A DNA stretch of 64,000 bases from Cytophagales bacterium (lineage in GTDB: Bacteria > Bacteroidota > Bacteroidia > Cytophagales > Spirosomataceae), in NCBI GenBank assembly GCA_013298025.1, contig JAAFJE010000012.1, forward strand, positions 124,001 to 188,000. The letters run 5' to 3'. The position numbers and the translations under genes are program-made. Below, piece by piece: positions 27,399 to 35,613 of this stretch. The notes below the pieces were generated by a model. That model made no database searches and was not told the DNA's origin. It saw nothing but the letters and a program-made list of their open reading frames with translations. How positions within the stretch are numbered: position 1 is the first letter of the stretch; every line of letters starts with the position of its first letter.

Positions 27399-27436
27399 GA
27401 GCAGACGCTCTTTTTTCTTTGGAGTCGTAGGAGAAC
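27399..27436 (+). repeat. REP element, family 1, degenerate copy
   Basis: GAGC-agac-GCTC, the T-rich spacer and GTCG...CGAC are recognisable; the second hairpin is shortened. The element lies directly between the 82-bp segment and the cassette-like repeat A. Confidence 0.6.
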
Positions 27437-27445
27437 GACTAGTTA

Positions 27446-27564
27446 GATACTTAAAAAGCCTATAAAAACCAATTGGAGATTTTGAAATAAATGCTTAGTT
27501 TTAAGCAATCTGAACAAGCTAAAGAACACCGCCTTGAACTGGGGAAATAGGGCTTTAGGGTGGT
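27446..27564 (+). repeat. Cassette-like repeat, copy A
   Basis: About 119 bp beginning GATACTTAAAAAGCCTATAA and ending near GGGCTTTAGGGTGGT. Its first 70 bases are almost identical to 29513-29583; the last 40 (ACCGCC ... GGTGGT, which can pair at the ends) recur at 29586-29626 and 30640-30680. It lies about 100 bases before the methyltransferase gene. Confidence 0.75.
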
Positions 27565-27629
27565 CATCCCCAATGCTGCGAACGACGCTACAAACATTCA
27601 ACAGGCTTCCCAAACCGACCAAAAAAATG

Positions 27630-27637
27630 TAACTTTG
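27630..27637 (+). promoter_or_regulatory. -7 promoter box of the D12 methyltransferase gene
   Basis: TAACTTTG, identical to the box before the AccI-like genes, lies 29 bases before the ATG. It is downstream of repeat A, so the gene carries its own promoter. Confidence 0.6.
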
Positions 27638-27665
27638 TAGCCTGACAACTTAGAAATTTTAAAGT

Positions 27666-29171
27666 ATGCTTTTTGAAGAATATCAGTATTTTCAATACCA
27701 GTTCCCTGAACCACAGTATTTGGGTGCAAAACACACCCTTTTGCCGTGGATAAATCAATTCATACCTAAAAATACTAAAATTGCGCTAGACGCATTTGCT
27801 GGTTCTCAATCTGTGGGTTATTTATTTAAACAACTTGGCTACAAGGTTATTACAAATGATTTCCTAAATTTCAACAATCAAATTGGAAAGGCTCTAATTG
27901 AAAACAGTGATATAAAATTAGAAAAAGATGATTTACAATTGCTTTTTCAACCTTCCAACAACAAAGACAAGTTTAAACTTATCGAAGAAATATTTACCAA
28001 CGTATTTTTTGAAAGAGAAGAAGCCGAGTTTTTAGACAATTTTAGGGCAAATATTCCACTACTTGACAGCGATTACAAACAAGCACTTGCATTTACTGTA
28101 ATCAATCGCAGTATGACAAGAAAAATAACCATGGGGCATTTTGGACATACACAAGCGTTGGTATATGCAAACGACCCAGAAAGAGTAAAACGAAATAGAA
28201 GTTTGATAAGACCTATTAAAGAGATTTTTGAAGAACTTTTACCAAAATACAACAACGCAATTTTTGACAACAAGCAAGATAACCAAAGCTATAATCTAAA
28301 TATTTTAGCGTTATTGCCCAACATTGAAAATGTAGATTTGGCTTATTTTGACCCACCCTATTGCGATAGTCATGCCGACTATCAAGGTTTTTATCATTTA
28401 TTAGAAACTTATACCGAGTATTGGAAGGAAAAAGATTTTGTAAATGGGATAAAACGCTACGAACCGCAACGGTTTAGTGGATTTGACAAAAAAAGAGATG
28501 TTATTAGCTCTTTTGAAAAACTGTTTGAATTATCTGAAAATATCCCCAATTGGCTCATTAGCTATAACAACAGAAGCTACCCAGGCATTGAAGAGTTTGA
28601 AAAATTAATTTCAAAATATAGGAATGTCAAAATAGAAACAAAAACTTATCAAAATGGTAGAGGTGGAAAAGGGAGTGTTGCAGGTAGCCAAGAAATACTA
28701 TTTGTTTGTAGCCCTAAAAAGAAACATTCGGTCGGTGCTCCGATTGTTTCAAATAACCATAAAGAACAATCTGTAAATGAAGGACACATTTCTTATGAAA
28801 TCATTGAAAAAATGAAAGATAGAAATGACCCATTTTGCATGGACGTATTAACAACTTTGAAAAACGAGAAGCTTCAAATTTTAAAGGAAGTTCAAGAAAA
28901 TCCTAAAACCTTAGCCACTTGGCTTTATGAAAATCAAGGCGAAATGCGTTTCGGCTCTGAAAATCGTTTATTTCTTGTACTTGTGGACACTGACGATTTT
29001 GGTAACTCTTGGAAATTGAAAAGAAACCTTGACCTCTTGAAACCAGCAATTCTCAACTATTTGGACAATTTCAAAAACAAGAAAATTGACGACCTTCAAG
29101 TAAATTTTGAGTTTAAAGGCAAACCTCAACCCTTTACGGCATTGACAGACATTATATTTGTGGTAAAGTAA
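27666..29171 (+). CDS. D12-class N6-adenine DNA methyltransferase with C-terminal extension
   Basis: The 501-residue protein has an alpha-class adenine methyltransferase core: YLGAKHTLLPWI (18-29), AdoMet motif FAGSQSVG (44-51), and catalytic DPPY at 229-232 (AYFDPPYCDSHADYQGFYHLLE). This core ends near residue 350 (GGKGSVAGSQEILFVCSP). The remaining 150 residues (RFGSENRLFLVLVDTDDFGNSWKLKRNLDLLKPAI and onward) are not part of Dam-like enzymes and were not assigned; a nuclease or DNA-recognition domain is possible. No restriction gene is adjacent, so it is either solitary or a fused system. It is bracketed by repeats A and B. Confidence 0.88.
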   Translation: MLFEEYQYFQYQFPEPQYLGAKHTLLPWINQFIPKNTKIALDAFAGSQSVGYLFKQLGYKVITNDFLNFNNQIGKALIENSDIKLEKDDLQLLFQPSNNKDKFKLIEEIFTNVFFEREEAEFLDNFRANIPLLDSDYKQALAFTVINRSMTRKITMGHFGHTQALVYANDPERVKRNRSLIRPIKEIFEELLPKYNNAIFDNKQDNQSYNLNILALLPNIENVDLAYFDPPYCDSHADYQGFYHLLETYTEYWKEKDFVNGIKRYEPQRFSGFDKKRDVISSFEKLFELSENIPNWLISYNNRSYPGIEEFEKLISKYRNVKIETKTYQNGRGGKGSVAGSQEILFVCSPKKKHSVGAPIVSNNHKEQSVNEGHISYEIIEKMKDRNDPFCMDVLTTLKNEKLQILKEVQENPKTLATWLYENQGEMRFGSENRLFLVLVDTDDFGNSWKLKRNLDLLKPAILNYLDNFKNKKIDDLQVNFEFKGKPQPFTALTDIIFVVK

Positions 29172-29290
29172 GTGGACGAAAAAGCCATAACAAGGGTTTG
29201 GCAAAATAGAGACAGAAGTGCTAAAGATTAGCTAATACTGTCAAGCTTTTTTAGGATGGGACACTCCAACTGCGTTCCAAAAAGAGTCCT

Positions 29291-29521
29291 GAGCATTAAA
29301 ACAATACTCACGAGTATCAAAACGATGCTCAAGAGCAGTAAAATGACACTCAAGAGTATGAAAATGATGCTCATGAACAGTGAAACAATACTCACGAGCA
29401 TCAAAACGATACTCACGAGTACTAAAAAGATGCTCGTGAGCAGTAAAACAATTCTTACAAGCATCAAAACAATACTCACGAGCATGAAAACGATACTCAT
29501 GAGCAGTAAAATGATACTTAA
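29291..29521. repeat. Eleven-unit 21-bp quasi-palindromic tandem array
   Basis: Units start at 29291 and every 21 bases to 29501. The ideal unit is GAGTATC, AAAAC, GATACTC plus a two-base spacer, so each unit can form a 7-bp hairpin with a 5-base loop. The junction between units (GATACTC-ac-GAGTATC) is also palindromic. Units are degenerate; positions 4 and 7 of the arms vary and some variants keep pairing by G-T. The 21-bp period is two helical turns. Both strands are open for 98-115 codons, but this follows from the repeat; a TTG start and a highly repetitive product argue against coding. Confidence 0.88.
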
Positions 29522-29626
29522 AAAGCCTATAAAAACAAATTGGAGATTTTGAAATAAATGCTTAGTTTTAAGCAATGCGAACGAGAACCAGTTTTGAACT
29601 AGGGAAAATAGGGTTTTATGGTGGTT
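29513..29626 (+). repeat. Cassette-like repeat, copy B
   Basis: Same orientation as copy A; begins inside the last 21-bp unit (GATACTTAAAAAGCC) and ends near GTTTTATGGTGGTTGG. Copies A and B bracket the methyltransferase gene at equal orientation. The GATACTTA start of copy A may itself be the last trace of a 21-bp unit. Confidence 0.75.
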
Positions 29627-29664
29627 GGGTACTGGTTGATGGCAATGCTTACAGATACACTACA

Positions 29665-30633
29665 ATGAGAAAGATATTACTTTTAATATTGATGACGGGG
29701 GTACTAAACTTAGTTCACGGACAAGTATATTATCGTGGACTAGAACGAATATGTTGGGAAAATTCAAGAGGGACAGTAGAATGTTATGACGCACCAAGAA
29801 AATGGTATCACGAGAACACCATATTGATTGAGAAGGATAGTATTTTCATTTATAAAAGACCTTTGCGTATAGTTAAAGGCAAAAAACTATATTCAGCTTC
29901 TGATGGTGCTTTTTACTATTATTATGGAGTTATTAGCAACATTGACACTCCAATGGTTGCCTATTTGACAAGCTACAACTGTGATTATTGTGCAAGACAA
30001 GTCCGTTTTGACACTTTAACAGGTTATCAATACCCAGAGCCATCTTTTCAAACATTTAAAATAAAATTGACTGACAATAGCATTCAAATTGGAAAGACTA
30101 TTTACAACAAATTAAGCTTGGAAAAGCTGGACTTTTTTCCGTCAAAATCTTTCTTCTATTTAGACTCAAATTCTATTGTAAGGCAAAATCCCAAAGGACA
30201 GTACAAATTAATTTCTCAGGGAATTAAAAATTTCTTACAGACAAAAGACTTGAAACTTGACGATGATACTTTACGAATTTGTGTTGACAGATTTGACGAC
30301 TATGAAGGAAAAAATTTGATTGAAACACTTGATCAAAATCTAATTGAAATTGATAGCTCAAATTTAATCTTGAAATTTTACACGAACAGACAATTAAAAG
30401 AACTACAAAATACTTTAAGTAAACCCATCCGAGTAATAAAAATAAATGAAATCATTGACTATTGGAAAGCTGCAAGGATTACGCTGACATACAAAATAAT
30501 TTTGCCAAATAACATACGTAATTTTAGTGAACGAGAGTATAGTAATCTTTTTGAATACAACAAAATTAGACAACATTATGAACTTATCGGGAATTTACCA
30601 GAAAATGGTTGGGTTCTTGTCGAAAAGAGATAG
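29665..30633 (+). CDS. Secreted protein of unknown function
   Basis: The protein is 322 residues from the ATG at 29665, chosen because it gives a clean signal peptide (MRKILLLILMTGVLNLVHGQ); an open frame 90 bases upstream reads through repeat B. The mature protein is tyrosine- and lysine-rich with few cysteines (a CDYCARQ motif near residue 107). A central run of beta-strand-like segments precedes LKFYTNRQLKELQNTLSKPIRVIKINEI. No family was recognised. It lies between repeat copies B and C, so it may be a cassette passenger. Confidence 0.7.
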   Translation: MRKILLLILMTGVLNLVHGQVYYRGLERICWENSRGTVECYDAPRKWYHENTILIEKDSIFIYKRPLRIVKGKKLYSASDGAFYYYYGVISNIDTPMVAYLTSYNCDYCARQVRFDTLTGYQYPEPSFQTFKIKLTDNSIQIGKTIYNKLSLEKLDFFPSKSFFYLDSNSIVRQNPKGQYKLISQGIKNFLQTKDLKLDDDTLRICVDRFDDYEGKNLIETLDQNLIEIDSSNLILKFYTNRQLKELQNTLSKPIRVIKINEIIDYWKAARITLTYKIILPNNIRNFSEREYSNLFEYNKIRQHYELIGNLPENGWVLVEKR

Positions 30634-30638
30634 TGTCT

Positions 30639-30682
30639 GAACCGCCTTGAACTGGGAAAATAGGGCTTTAGGGTGGTTGGAT
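30639..30682 (+). repeat. Cassette-like repeat, partial copy C
   Basis: ACCGCCTTGAACTGGG, AAAATAGGGC and TTTAGGGTGGTTGG occur in the same order as in the ends of copies A and B, right after the stop of the secreted protein gene. The 70-base front part of copies A and B is missing here. Confidence 0.65.
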
Positions 30683-30730
30683 ATTCGTTAGTGGTAATTC
30701 AATACAGACACTCTATTTATTCGAAATTTC

Positions 30731-30904
30731 ATGACATTGGAACAACTTAATTCTAGAAAGTATATAATTGACTATCTAACAGAAGAGGAAAGGGAAGATA
30801 CGATTATTAATGCGGTAATTGCCAATTTACAAAACATTTGCAACAGGCGGGGTTTCGTGCTACGCAGAAAGTTTAGTAGTAGCCGAGTTTTGTACTTCGT
30901 ATGA
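30731..30904 (+). pseudogene. Short open frame, probably a gene fragment
   Basis: 57 codons starting MTLEQLNSRKYIIDYLTEEE and continuing REDTIINAVIANLQNI. The first 36 residues look like a real protein start; after NIC the frame enters a long imperfect inverted repeat and becomes basic. It is likely the head of a gene truncated by that repeat. No family was recognised. Confidence 0.4.
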
Positions 30905-30937
30905 ATATATGTGCTAAAAATCCCGCCCATCGCAAAT
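30836..30937. repeat. Long imperfect inverted repeat, attC-like in shape
   Basis: ATTTGC (30836) and GCAAAT (30932) form the outer arms; GGCGGG (30846) and CCCGCC (30922) form the next pair. A smaller GCTAC/GTAGC dyad lies inside. The total length of about 100 bases and the nested arms resemble an integron-type recombination site, but the usual GTTRRRY core is not clear. Confidence 0.45.
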
Positions 30938-30954
30938 CTGCCAACCATTAATAC

Positions 30955-31779
30955 CTACCTCAATTGCTTAAAAACCTTCCACAACTTCTGCGTTATTACT
31001 TCATAGCCTTGGTCGGATGGATGTAGGCCGTCGTAAGTCATGCCGATGGCTTCTACAGGATATGGATATTCGTCTTTTTCTGGATTAAAAGGCATATCAA
31101 TATACGCTGGATACTTGTGGTGATGATACACGCCTGTTTGTGGGTCTTTGAGTCGTTTGAAAAGAACAAGCTTGGATATATCCAATTTCTTTTCATGATA
31201 TAAATCAACCACGGGCAAGTTTTCGAGGGTAGCAATGGCTTTTACGGCTGCGACAAACTGCTCTAAGGTTTGTCCTTTTTTATCTCGGTAGCAGCCGTAA
31301 GCATTGTTTTTCATGTTGGCAATATACACAAAATCCGTTCTTTGCATGGGCGTAATCAAAATGATTTTTGCCGATGGATTCAGGCTTTTGAGTTTGTCGA
31401 TAATCACCCGAAAAGCCCCAAAACTGGTAGCTACACCTGTATTGTTTTGATAATCGGCTATTGTGCCGAGCGGTTTGCCTTGCCACCAATCGTTTGTGCC
31501 TAAAAATATTGAATACACATCGGCTTTGACTAAGCCTAGTTTTTCTATTTGTTCGGCAATCCGCACGGCTGTCCAGCCATTATGTCCTTGATTGATGTAC
31601 GTAATTTGCGGATTTTTCTCCACAATACGAGCCATGTATCCTTTGGTAATCCGATTGCCCGTTTCTTCGGGATGGTCCGACAAATACGTAATAGAATCGC
31701 CAATGGCAACCCACGTGATTTTTTCTGGTTTGAACGAAAAGAACAAACCAAATAGGAATATGAGGAGGATTTTTTTCAT
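30955..31779 (-). CDS. Secreted SGNH/GDSL hydrolase
   Basis: The protein is 274 residues from the ATG at 31779, which gives the signal peptide MKKILLIFLFGLFFSF. Catalytic S29 is in AIGDSITYL (block I), block II is GHNGWTA, N96 is in FLGTNDWW (block III), and D250/H253 are in YDGLHPSDQG (block V), so all SGNH residues are present. The family removes acyl or acetyl groups from lipids or polysaccharides. With glycoside hydrolases in the window an acetylxylan-esterase role is possible, but the substrate is not shown. It lies 134 bases downstream of the glutaminase-family gene's stop on the same strand. Confidence 0.88.
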   Translation of the reverse strand: MKKILLIFLFGLFFSFKPEKITWVAIGDSITYLSDHPEETGNRITKGYMARIVEKNPQITYINQGHNGWTAVRIAEQIEKLGLVKADVYSIFLGTNDWWQGKPLGTIADYQNNTGVATSFGAFRVIIDKLKSLNPSAKIILITPMQRTDFVYIANMKNNAYGCYRDKKGQTLEQFVAAVKAIATLENLPVVDLYHEKKLDISKLVLFKRLKDPQTGVYHHHKYPAYIDMPFNPEKDEYPYPVEAIGMTYDGLHPSDQGYEVITQKLWKVFKQLR

Positions 31780-31913
31780 AGAAAATACAGTTATATTAAT
31801 TATTGAGTGAATGAGTGAATGAGCAAATTGTGAGTTTATTTCTTTCATTATCAAACACTTATAGGTTTAATCAAAAATAATACATCACTAAAAATCAAAA
31901 CACTCATTCACCA

Positions 31914-34307
31914 TTATTTACCCAACGTCAACATTTTGATAAAATACGCTCCCATGACCGAACGAGCCTGAAAACCTACTTGTTTGGCATTGGTGGTTTC
32001 GTGCCAATCGCTCACAGGCACACGGTTGGGCGTTTCGTTGATATACTTCCAAACGGGTTTGAGCAAGGCTTCAAAATCTGCTTGCGAGGTTGCCAACGTT
32101 GCCGTCCAAATAATCCAATCCGATTTGGTATAAGTCTTTCTCGAATCTAAGGGCAAACCATAGGTTTGTTGGTTTTTCAAGTAAAAAGCCATTTCTTTTT
32201 GGGCTACTTCTGCTGGGAAAAGTTTTAAATCTAAAAGCTTATCCCAAACCAAGTTATACTTTTGCGACCACGTATCTTTTTTGTCAAATGCCAACGCATA
32301 ATGATTGCCTGCATCGGCCATCGTCAGCCATTGCGTCACCATATTTTTAGCCAGTTTTTCCACATACTCCGCCTGTGCGTTTTCACCCAATTGACGAGCC
32401 ATTTGGGCATAAGCCCCCAAAGCTACAATGGCTTTTACCGATAAATTTACGTTATGAGCCAAATGACCTGCAAAGTCGTCGGTACATAGTTGATTGGCTG
32501 GGTCGAGCCCTTCTTTTTCCAAATATTTTGCCCAAACACTCAAGGTATTCCAATGCTGGCGAGCATATACATAATTGCCTTCTTTTTTACAAACCGCTGC
32601 CGTCAGAATGAGCATATTGCCACATTCTTCTACGGGCATATCTTCGCTGTATGTTTGTCCGTTTGCTAATGGATACGTCCCTACGTCATGAGCCGCAAAA
32701 GGTTTGTTCCACTTGCCCGATTCGCTGTATTCAAAAATAAACTCTAGCATTCCTTTCATTAATGTGGTGTTGTACAACAAAAACAAAGGAGCAGAAGGAT
32801 ACGTCACATCAACTGTACCAATAGAGCCATTTGAAAAATTTTCTTTCGAGAAAAACAACAACGTACCATCGCCTCTGTCAACTGCCTTGTGTGCAGCAAT
32901 GGCTTGTCTGTAAACCAATTGACACATCTCGGCATACATTTTTCCTCCTGCTTTTTCGGCATCTTTGTAGAGTTTTTTATCGAAATCTTCACAACGGCGT
33001 GCAATTTTTCGGTATTCATCTTGTGCCATATCGAGGGCTTTTTCCATCGTCATGGCAGGATTTTTACGCCACCACGGACGCAAATTTCTACCAAAATATT
33101 GTACCGAATACTCATCATCGTAACCCATCAGTACGGTTTTTTCAAAAGAAATAGCCCCCACTACTCCAAAGTTCAGACTAGCCTTTAGCTGTTTGGTAGA
33201 AGCATTTACCTGTACGCCTCCGCTTTTAGTAGCCAAATACACATAGCCCCAATCAATGCGTACATCGTCGCCTTTGCGACCCAATACTTCTTGAGCGATG
33301 GTTCCTGCACGAGCTACTTGGAGGCCTTCTGGCGTTTTCGGAAGCGACTCTACCAACACCTCTTGCATGGCGGTATTGCTTGCCACTTGTGCCGAAACAT
33401 TGTAATACACACGCACGTTGTGGCCACGGTTATCGGTCGATTTTACTTCAAAAGCAATGTATGAAATAGGTCTTGCCAGTACCTCCAAATCGTCTATCAA
33501 CAAAGGCGATGTGAAGGTTACTTTCAAATGAATTTTTCCTGCCGAAAAATGATAAATCGTACTGGTGGCACGCACTTCTACCGATTGTTGTACGGCTTGT
33601 GCCATTGTCGTTTTACTGATTATTTTTTGTACCAAACCCACATCAATAAAGCCTCCACCTTGGGGATTTTTACAATGCACAGCAATGATATTTTTACCTC
33701 TTTTCAAAGCTTTTTTAGCTTCTGGCAATAGGTCATATTGTTCATAGCCAGCAATATAGCAAGGTCCACACTGGTACGCCAATACGCCATTGATAAATAC
33801 CTCTACGTCGTCGTCGTGGCTTATTTGTAAGAGCAAATCTTCGGCTTTAAATTCACCTAATAAAATTTCTCTTCTGTACCAAACTTCTGGTGTTTTCCAA
33901 AGGGTATTTACTTTGAGTGGATTACTGCTTGCCCCATCGCCCAAAGGAGCTTTGCCATATTGCCAAGCGGCATCGTCGAAAGTAGGTAATTCCCAACCCG
34001 ATTGTGGTTGAGTAAATGTATATTTTGCTAAATAGGCTTCTTGGTTGGCTGTAGGCACAACGGTAGCGTATTGCACGGAAGCCGCACCTAAAAATTGATA
34101 TTGTACGCCGTCCACGTCAATAATTCCTTCTAAAGCCTGTGGCTTGCCTGTCCAATGGCGGGTCGCCGACTCGTTTAGATGGTCGGTATTCGACCAAATA
34201 CTAAAATAAGGGTCGTGTGTAATAAGCGGATAAGCCGGTGGTCTGAGCGTTTGGGCCATCACCCAATGACTGGCCAATAAACATAGCAGTAAGATTGTTT
34301 TTTTCAT
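31914..34307 (-). CDS. Glutaminase A family protein (DUF5127/DUF4965/DUF1793) with an inserted jelly-roll domain
   Basis: The 797-residue secreted protein has a signal peptide cut near VMAQT, residue 19. The opening LRPPAYPLITHDPYFSIWSNTD and later FGRNLRPWWRKNPAMTMEKAL, TVDVTYPSAPLFLLYNTTLMKGML and MPVEECGNMLILTAAVCKKEG match the DUF4965-type glutaminase A family, an (alpha/alpha) barrel enzyme. Residues about 95-235 (GWELPTFDDAAWQYGKAPLGDG ... DVEVFINGVLAYQ) form a beta-galactosidase-like carbohydrate-binding jelly roll inserted between conserved segments. Glutaminase activity is known from a fungal relative; in Bacteroidota the substrate is uncertain and a polysaccharide role cannot be excluded. 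Confidence 0.88.
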   Translation of the reverse strand: MKKTILLLCLLASHWVMAQTLRPPAYPLITHDPYFSIWSNTDHLNESATRHWTGKPQALEGIIDVDGVQYQFLGAASVQYATVVPTANQEAYLAKYTFTQPQSGWELPTFDDAAWQYGKAPLGDGASSNPLKVNTLWKTPEVWYRREILLGEFKAEDLLLQISHDDDVEVFINGVLAYQCGPCYIAGYEQYDLLPEAKKALKRGKNIIAVHCKNPQGGGFIDVGLVQKIISKTTMAQAVQQSVEVRATSTIYHFSAGKIHLKVTFTSPLLIDDLEVLARPISYIAFEVKSTDNRGHNVRVYYNVSAQVASNTAMQEVLVESLPKTPEGLQVARAGTIAQEVLGRKGDDVRIDWGYVYLATKSGGVQVNASTKQLKASLNFGVVGAISFEKTVLMGYDDEYSVQYFGRNLRPWWRKNPAMTMEKALDMAQDEYRKIARRCEDFDKKLYKDAEKAGGKMYAEMCQLVYRQAIAAHKAVDRGDGTLLFFSKENFSNGSIGTVDVTYPSAPLFLLYNTTLMKGMLEFIFEYSESGKWNKPFAAHDVGTYPLANGQTYSEDMPVEECGNMLILTAAVCKKEGNYVYARQHWNTLSVWAKYLEKEGLDPANQLCTDDFAGHLAHNVNLSVKAIVALGAYAQMARQLGENAQAEYVEKLAKNMVTQWLTMADAGNHYALAFDKKDTWSQKYNLVWDKLLDLKLFPAEVAQKEMAFYLKNQQTYGLPLDSRKTYTKSDWIIWTATLATSQADFEALLKPVWKYINETPNRVPVSDWHETTNAKQVGFQARSVMGAYFIKMLTLGK

Positions 34308-34441
34308 AGTATTTGGGTTGAAGTCATTCGGACAACAATACTAAAAATCAGTACTGCTACGAATGTGAAAGTGATTAATTTTAGTATTTAGATTGCAGAT
34401 GTATCAAACTAGGACAGCGTTAGGTCTTTGCCTAAAATAGG

Positions 34442-34471
34442 TTGCCTTCAAAACGTAATAAATGAAGGCAA
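34442..34471 (-). terminator. Terminator of the lipid kinase gene
   Basis: TTGCCTTCA and TGAAGGCAA form a perfect 9-bp stem with a 12-base loop, just downstream of the minus-strand kinase gene. The T tract is weak. Confidence 0.6.
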
Positions 34472-34493
34472 ATTCATCAGTCATGGTGCATGG

Positions 34494-35357
34494 TTACGCC
34501 CCTACCACTTTCAGCGATTTGGGGAGAACGCCTACTTTCACTTCATGGGTAGGTAGTTGCAGCGGTTCGCCGTCGAAGTGAATCAACAAAGGTTTGGTCG
34601 ATTTTAGCACAAATTGTTCAGACGATTCCATGTCGATGTATCGTGAATTGGGCAATGTTCCTCTAAACAACCGCACCCCAATCACGGGAGCAGCCCCAAA
34701 CGGAAAAGGCTTGAGAATCACCAAATCTACTAAGCCATCGTCGATTTTCGATTTAGGCGAAATCAAGGCATTGTTACCGTATTGTGTAGCATTGGCAAAA
34801 GTGATGGAGAAAGCCATTTTTTCATACGCAATCCCTTGATGTTCTATAACATAAGATTCAGATTTATAAGTACGAAAAGATTTCAAAGACATTTTAGCGT
34901 ATGTTTTCAAACCCCTAGAACCTTGTTGGGCAAATTCGTTGGCCACAAAAGCATCGAAGCCTACGCCTGCGGTACAGAAAAACGGAATATCGTTTAAATA
35001 ACACGTATCTATATAACCCGCCGAACGGCTCAAGGCAAATTGAATGGCCTGTTCTATTTTCAAAGGAATATTCAGGTGGCGTGCCAAACCATTGCCCGAC
35101 CCAATCGGAACGATACCCAAAGCCGTATTTGAGCCAATGAGCCCTTTGGCGATTTCGTTTACAGTGCCATCGCCACCAATAGCCACTACACGCTCAATAC
35201 CTTCGTTTACAGCTTGTTGGGCAATAGCCGTACCATGCCCAGCATATTCTGTGAAAATAAGCTTGGCGTGGGTTAGTTTATTGATGCTCTGAATAATTTT
35301 ATTTTTACGAGCTGGTGTGGTAGTACCAGACTTAGGATTTAATACAAACCAAATCAT
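34494..35357 (-). CDS. Diacylglycerol/lipid kinase family protein (YegS/DagK-like)
   Basis: The 287-residue protein belongs to the diacylglycerol kinase catalytic superfamily. The glycine-rich motif IGGDGTVNEIAKGL (about 62-75) and PIGSGNGLARHLNIP (about 83-98) form the nucleotide site. The C-terminal beta-sandwich is visible in KSKIDDGLVDLVILKPF and LIHFDGEPLQLPTHEVKVGVLPKSLKVV. It phosphorylates a membrane lipid at the cytoplasmic side of the inner membrane; the lipid is unknown. A tiny membrane protein gene lies just upstream on the same strand. Confidence 0.92.
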   Translation of the reverse strand: MIWFVLNPKSGTTTPARKNKIIQSINKLTHAKLIFTEYAGHGTAIAQQAVNEGIERVVAIGGDGTVNEIAKGLIGSNTALGIVPIGSGNGLARHLNIPLKIEQAIQFALSRSAGYIDTCYLNDIPFFCTAGVGFDAFVANEFAQQGSRGLKTYAKMSLKSFRTYKSESYVIEHQGIAYEKMAFSITFANATQYGNNALISPKSKIDDGLVDLVILKPFPFGAAPVIGVRLFRGTLPNSRYIDMESSEQFVLKSTKPLLIHFDGEPLQLPTHEVKVGVLPKSLKVVGA

Positions 35358-35390
35358 AGCTTCATCACTCGCCGTGTATCACGAGTATTT

Positions 35391-35501
35391 TTAGGATAAA
35401 AATATAAACATCAATACTATCACGATGATGAAAGTGAGGTACATGAGTCCATCCACCAAATAGTAATCTTTATATTTTTCTACAAATTCTTTGAATGTCA
35501 T
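35391..35501 (-). CDS. Tiny membrane protein (36 residues)
   Basis: An open frame encoding MTFKEFVEKYKDYYLVDGLM followed by a single hydrophobic helix (YLTFIIVIVLMFIFLS). The amphipathic start and single membrane anchor are typical of conserved small membrane proteins. It ends 33 bases before the lipid kinase start on the same strand, so it could be co-transcribed. There is no database check; coding is inferred from composition only. Confidence 0.5.
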   Translation of the reverse strand: MTFKEFVEKYKDYYLVDGLMYLTFIIVIVLMFIFLS

Positions 35502-35613
35502 AAAAATCTAATGTCTTTTTAACAGTAGGATAATATATACTCAAAACTACAAAATTTTGAGCCACGAAGCCTATATTTTTAACGAGAATATCAAAGCTTG
35601 AAGCTCAACAAAA

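Noticed and set aside
29228-29575. Open frames of 98 (+) and 115 (-) codons over the 21-bp array, giving a heptad-like peptide
   Set aside because: A 21-bp repeat without stops is open on both strands by construction; the minus frame starts at TTG inside another repeat and the products are pure repeat.
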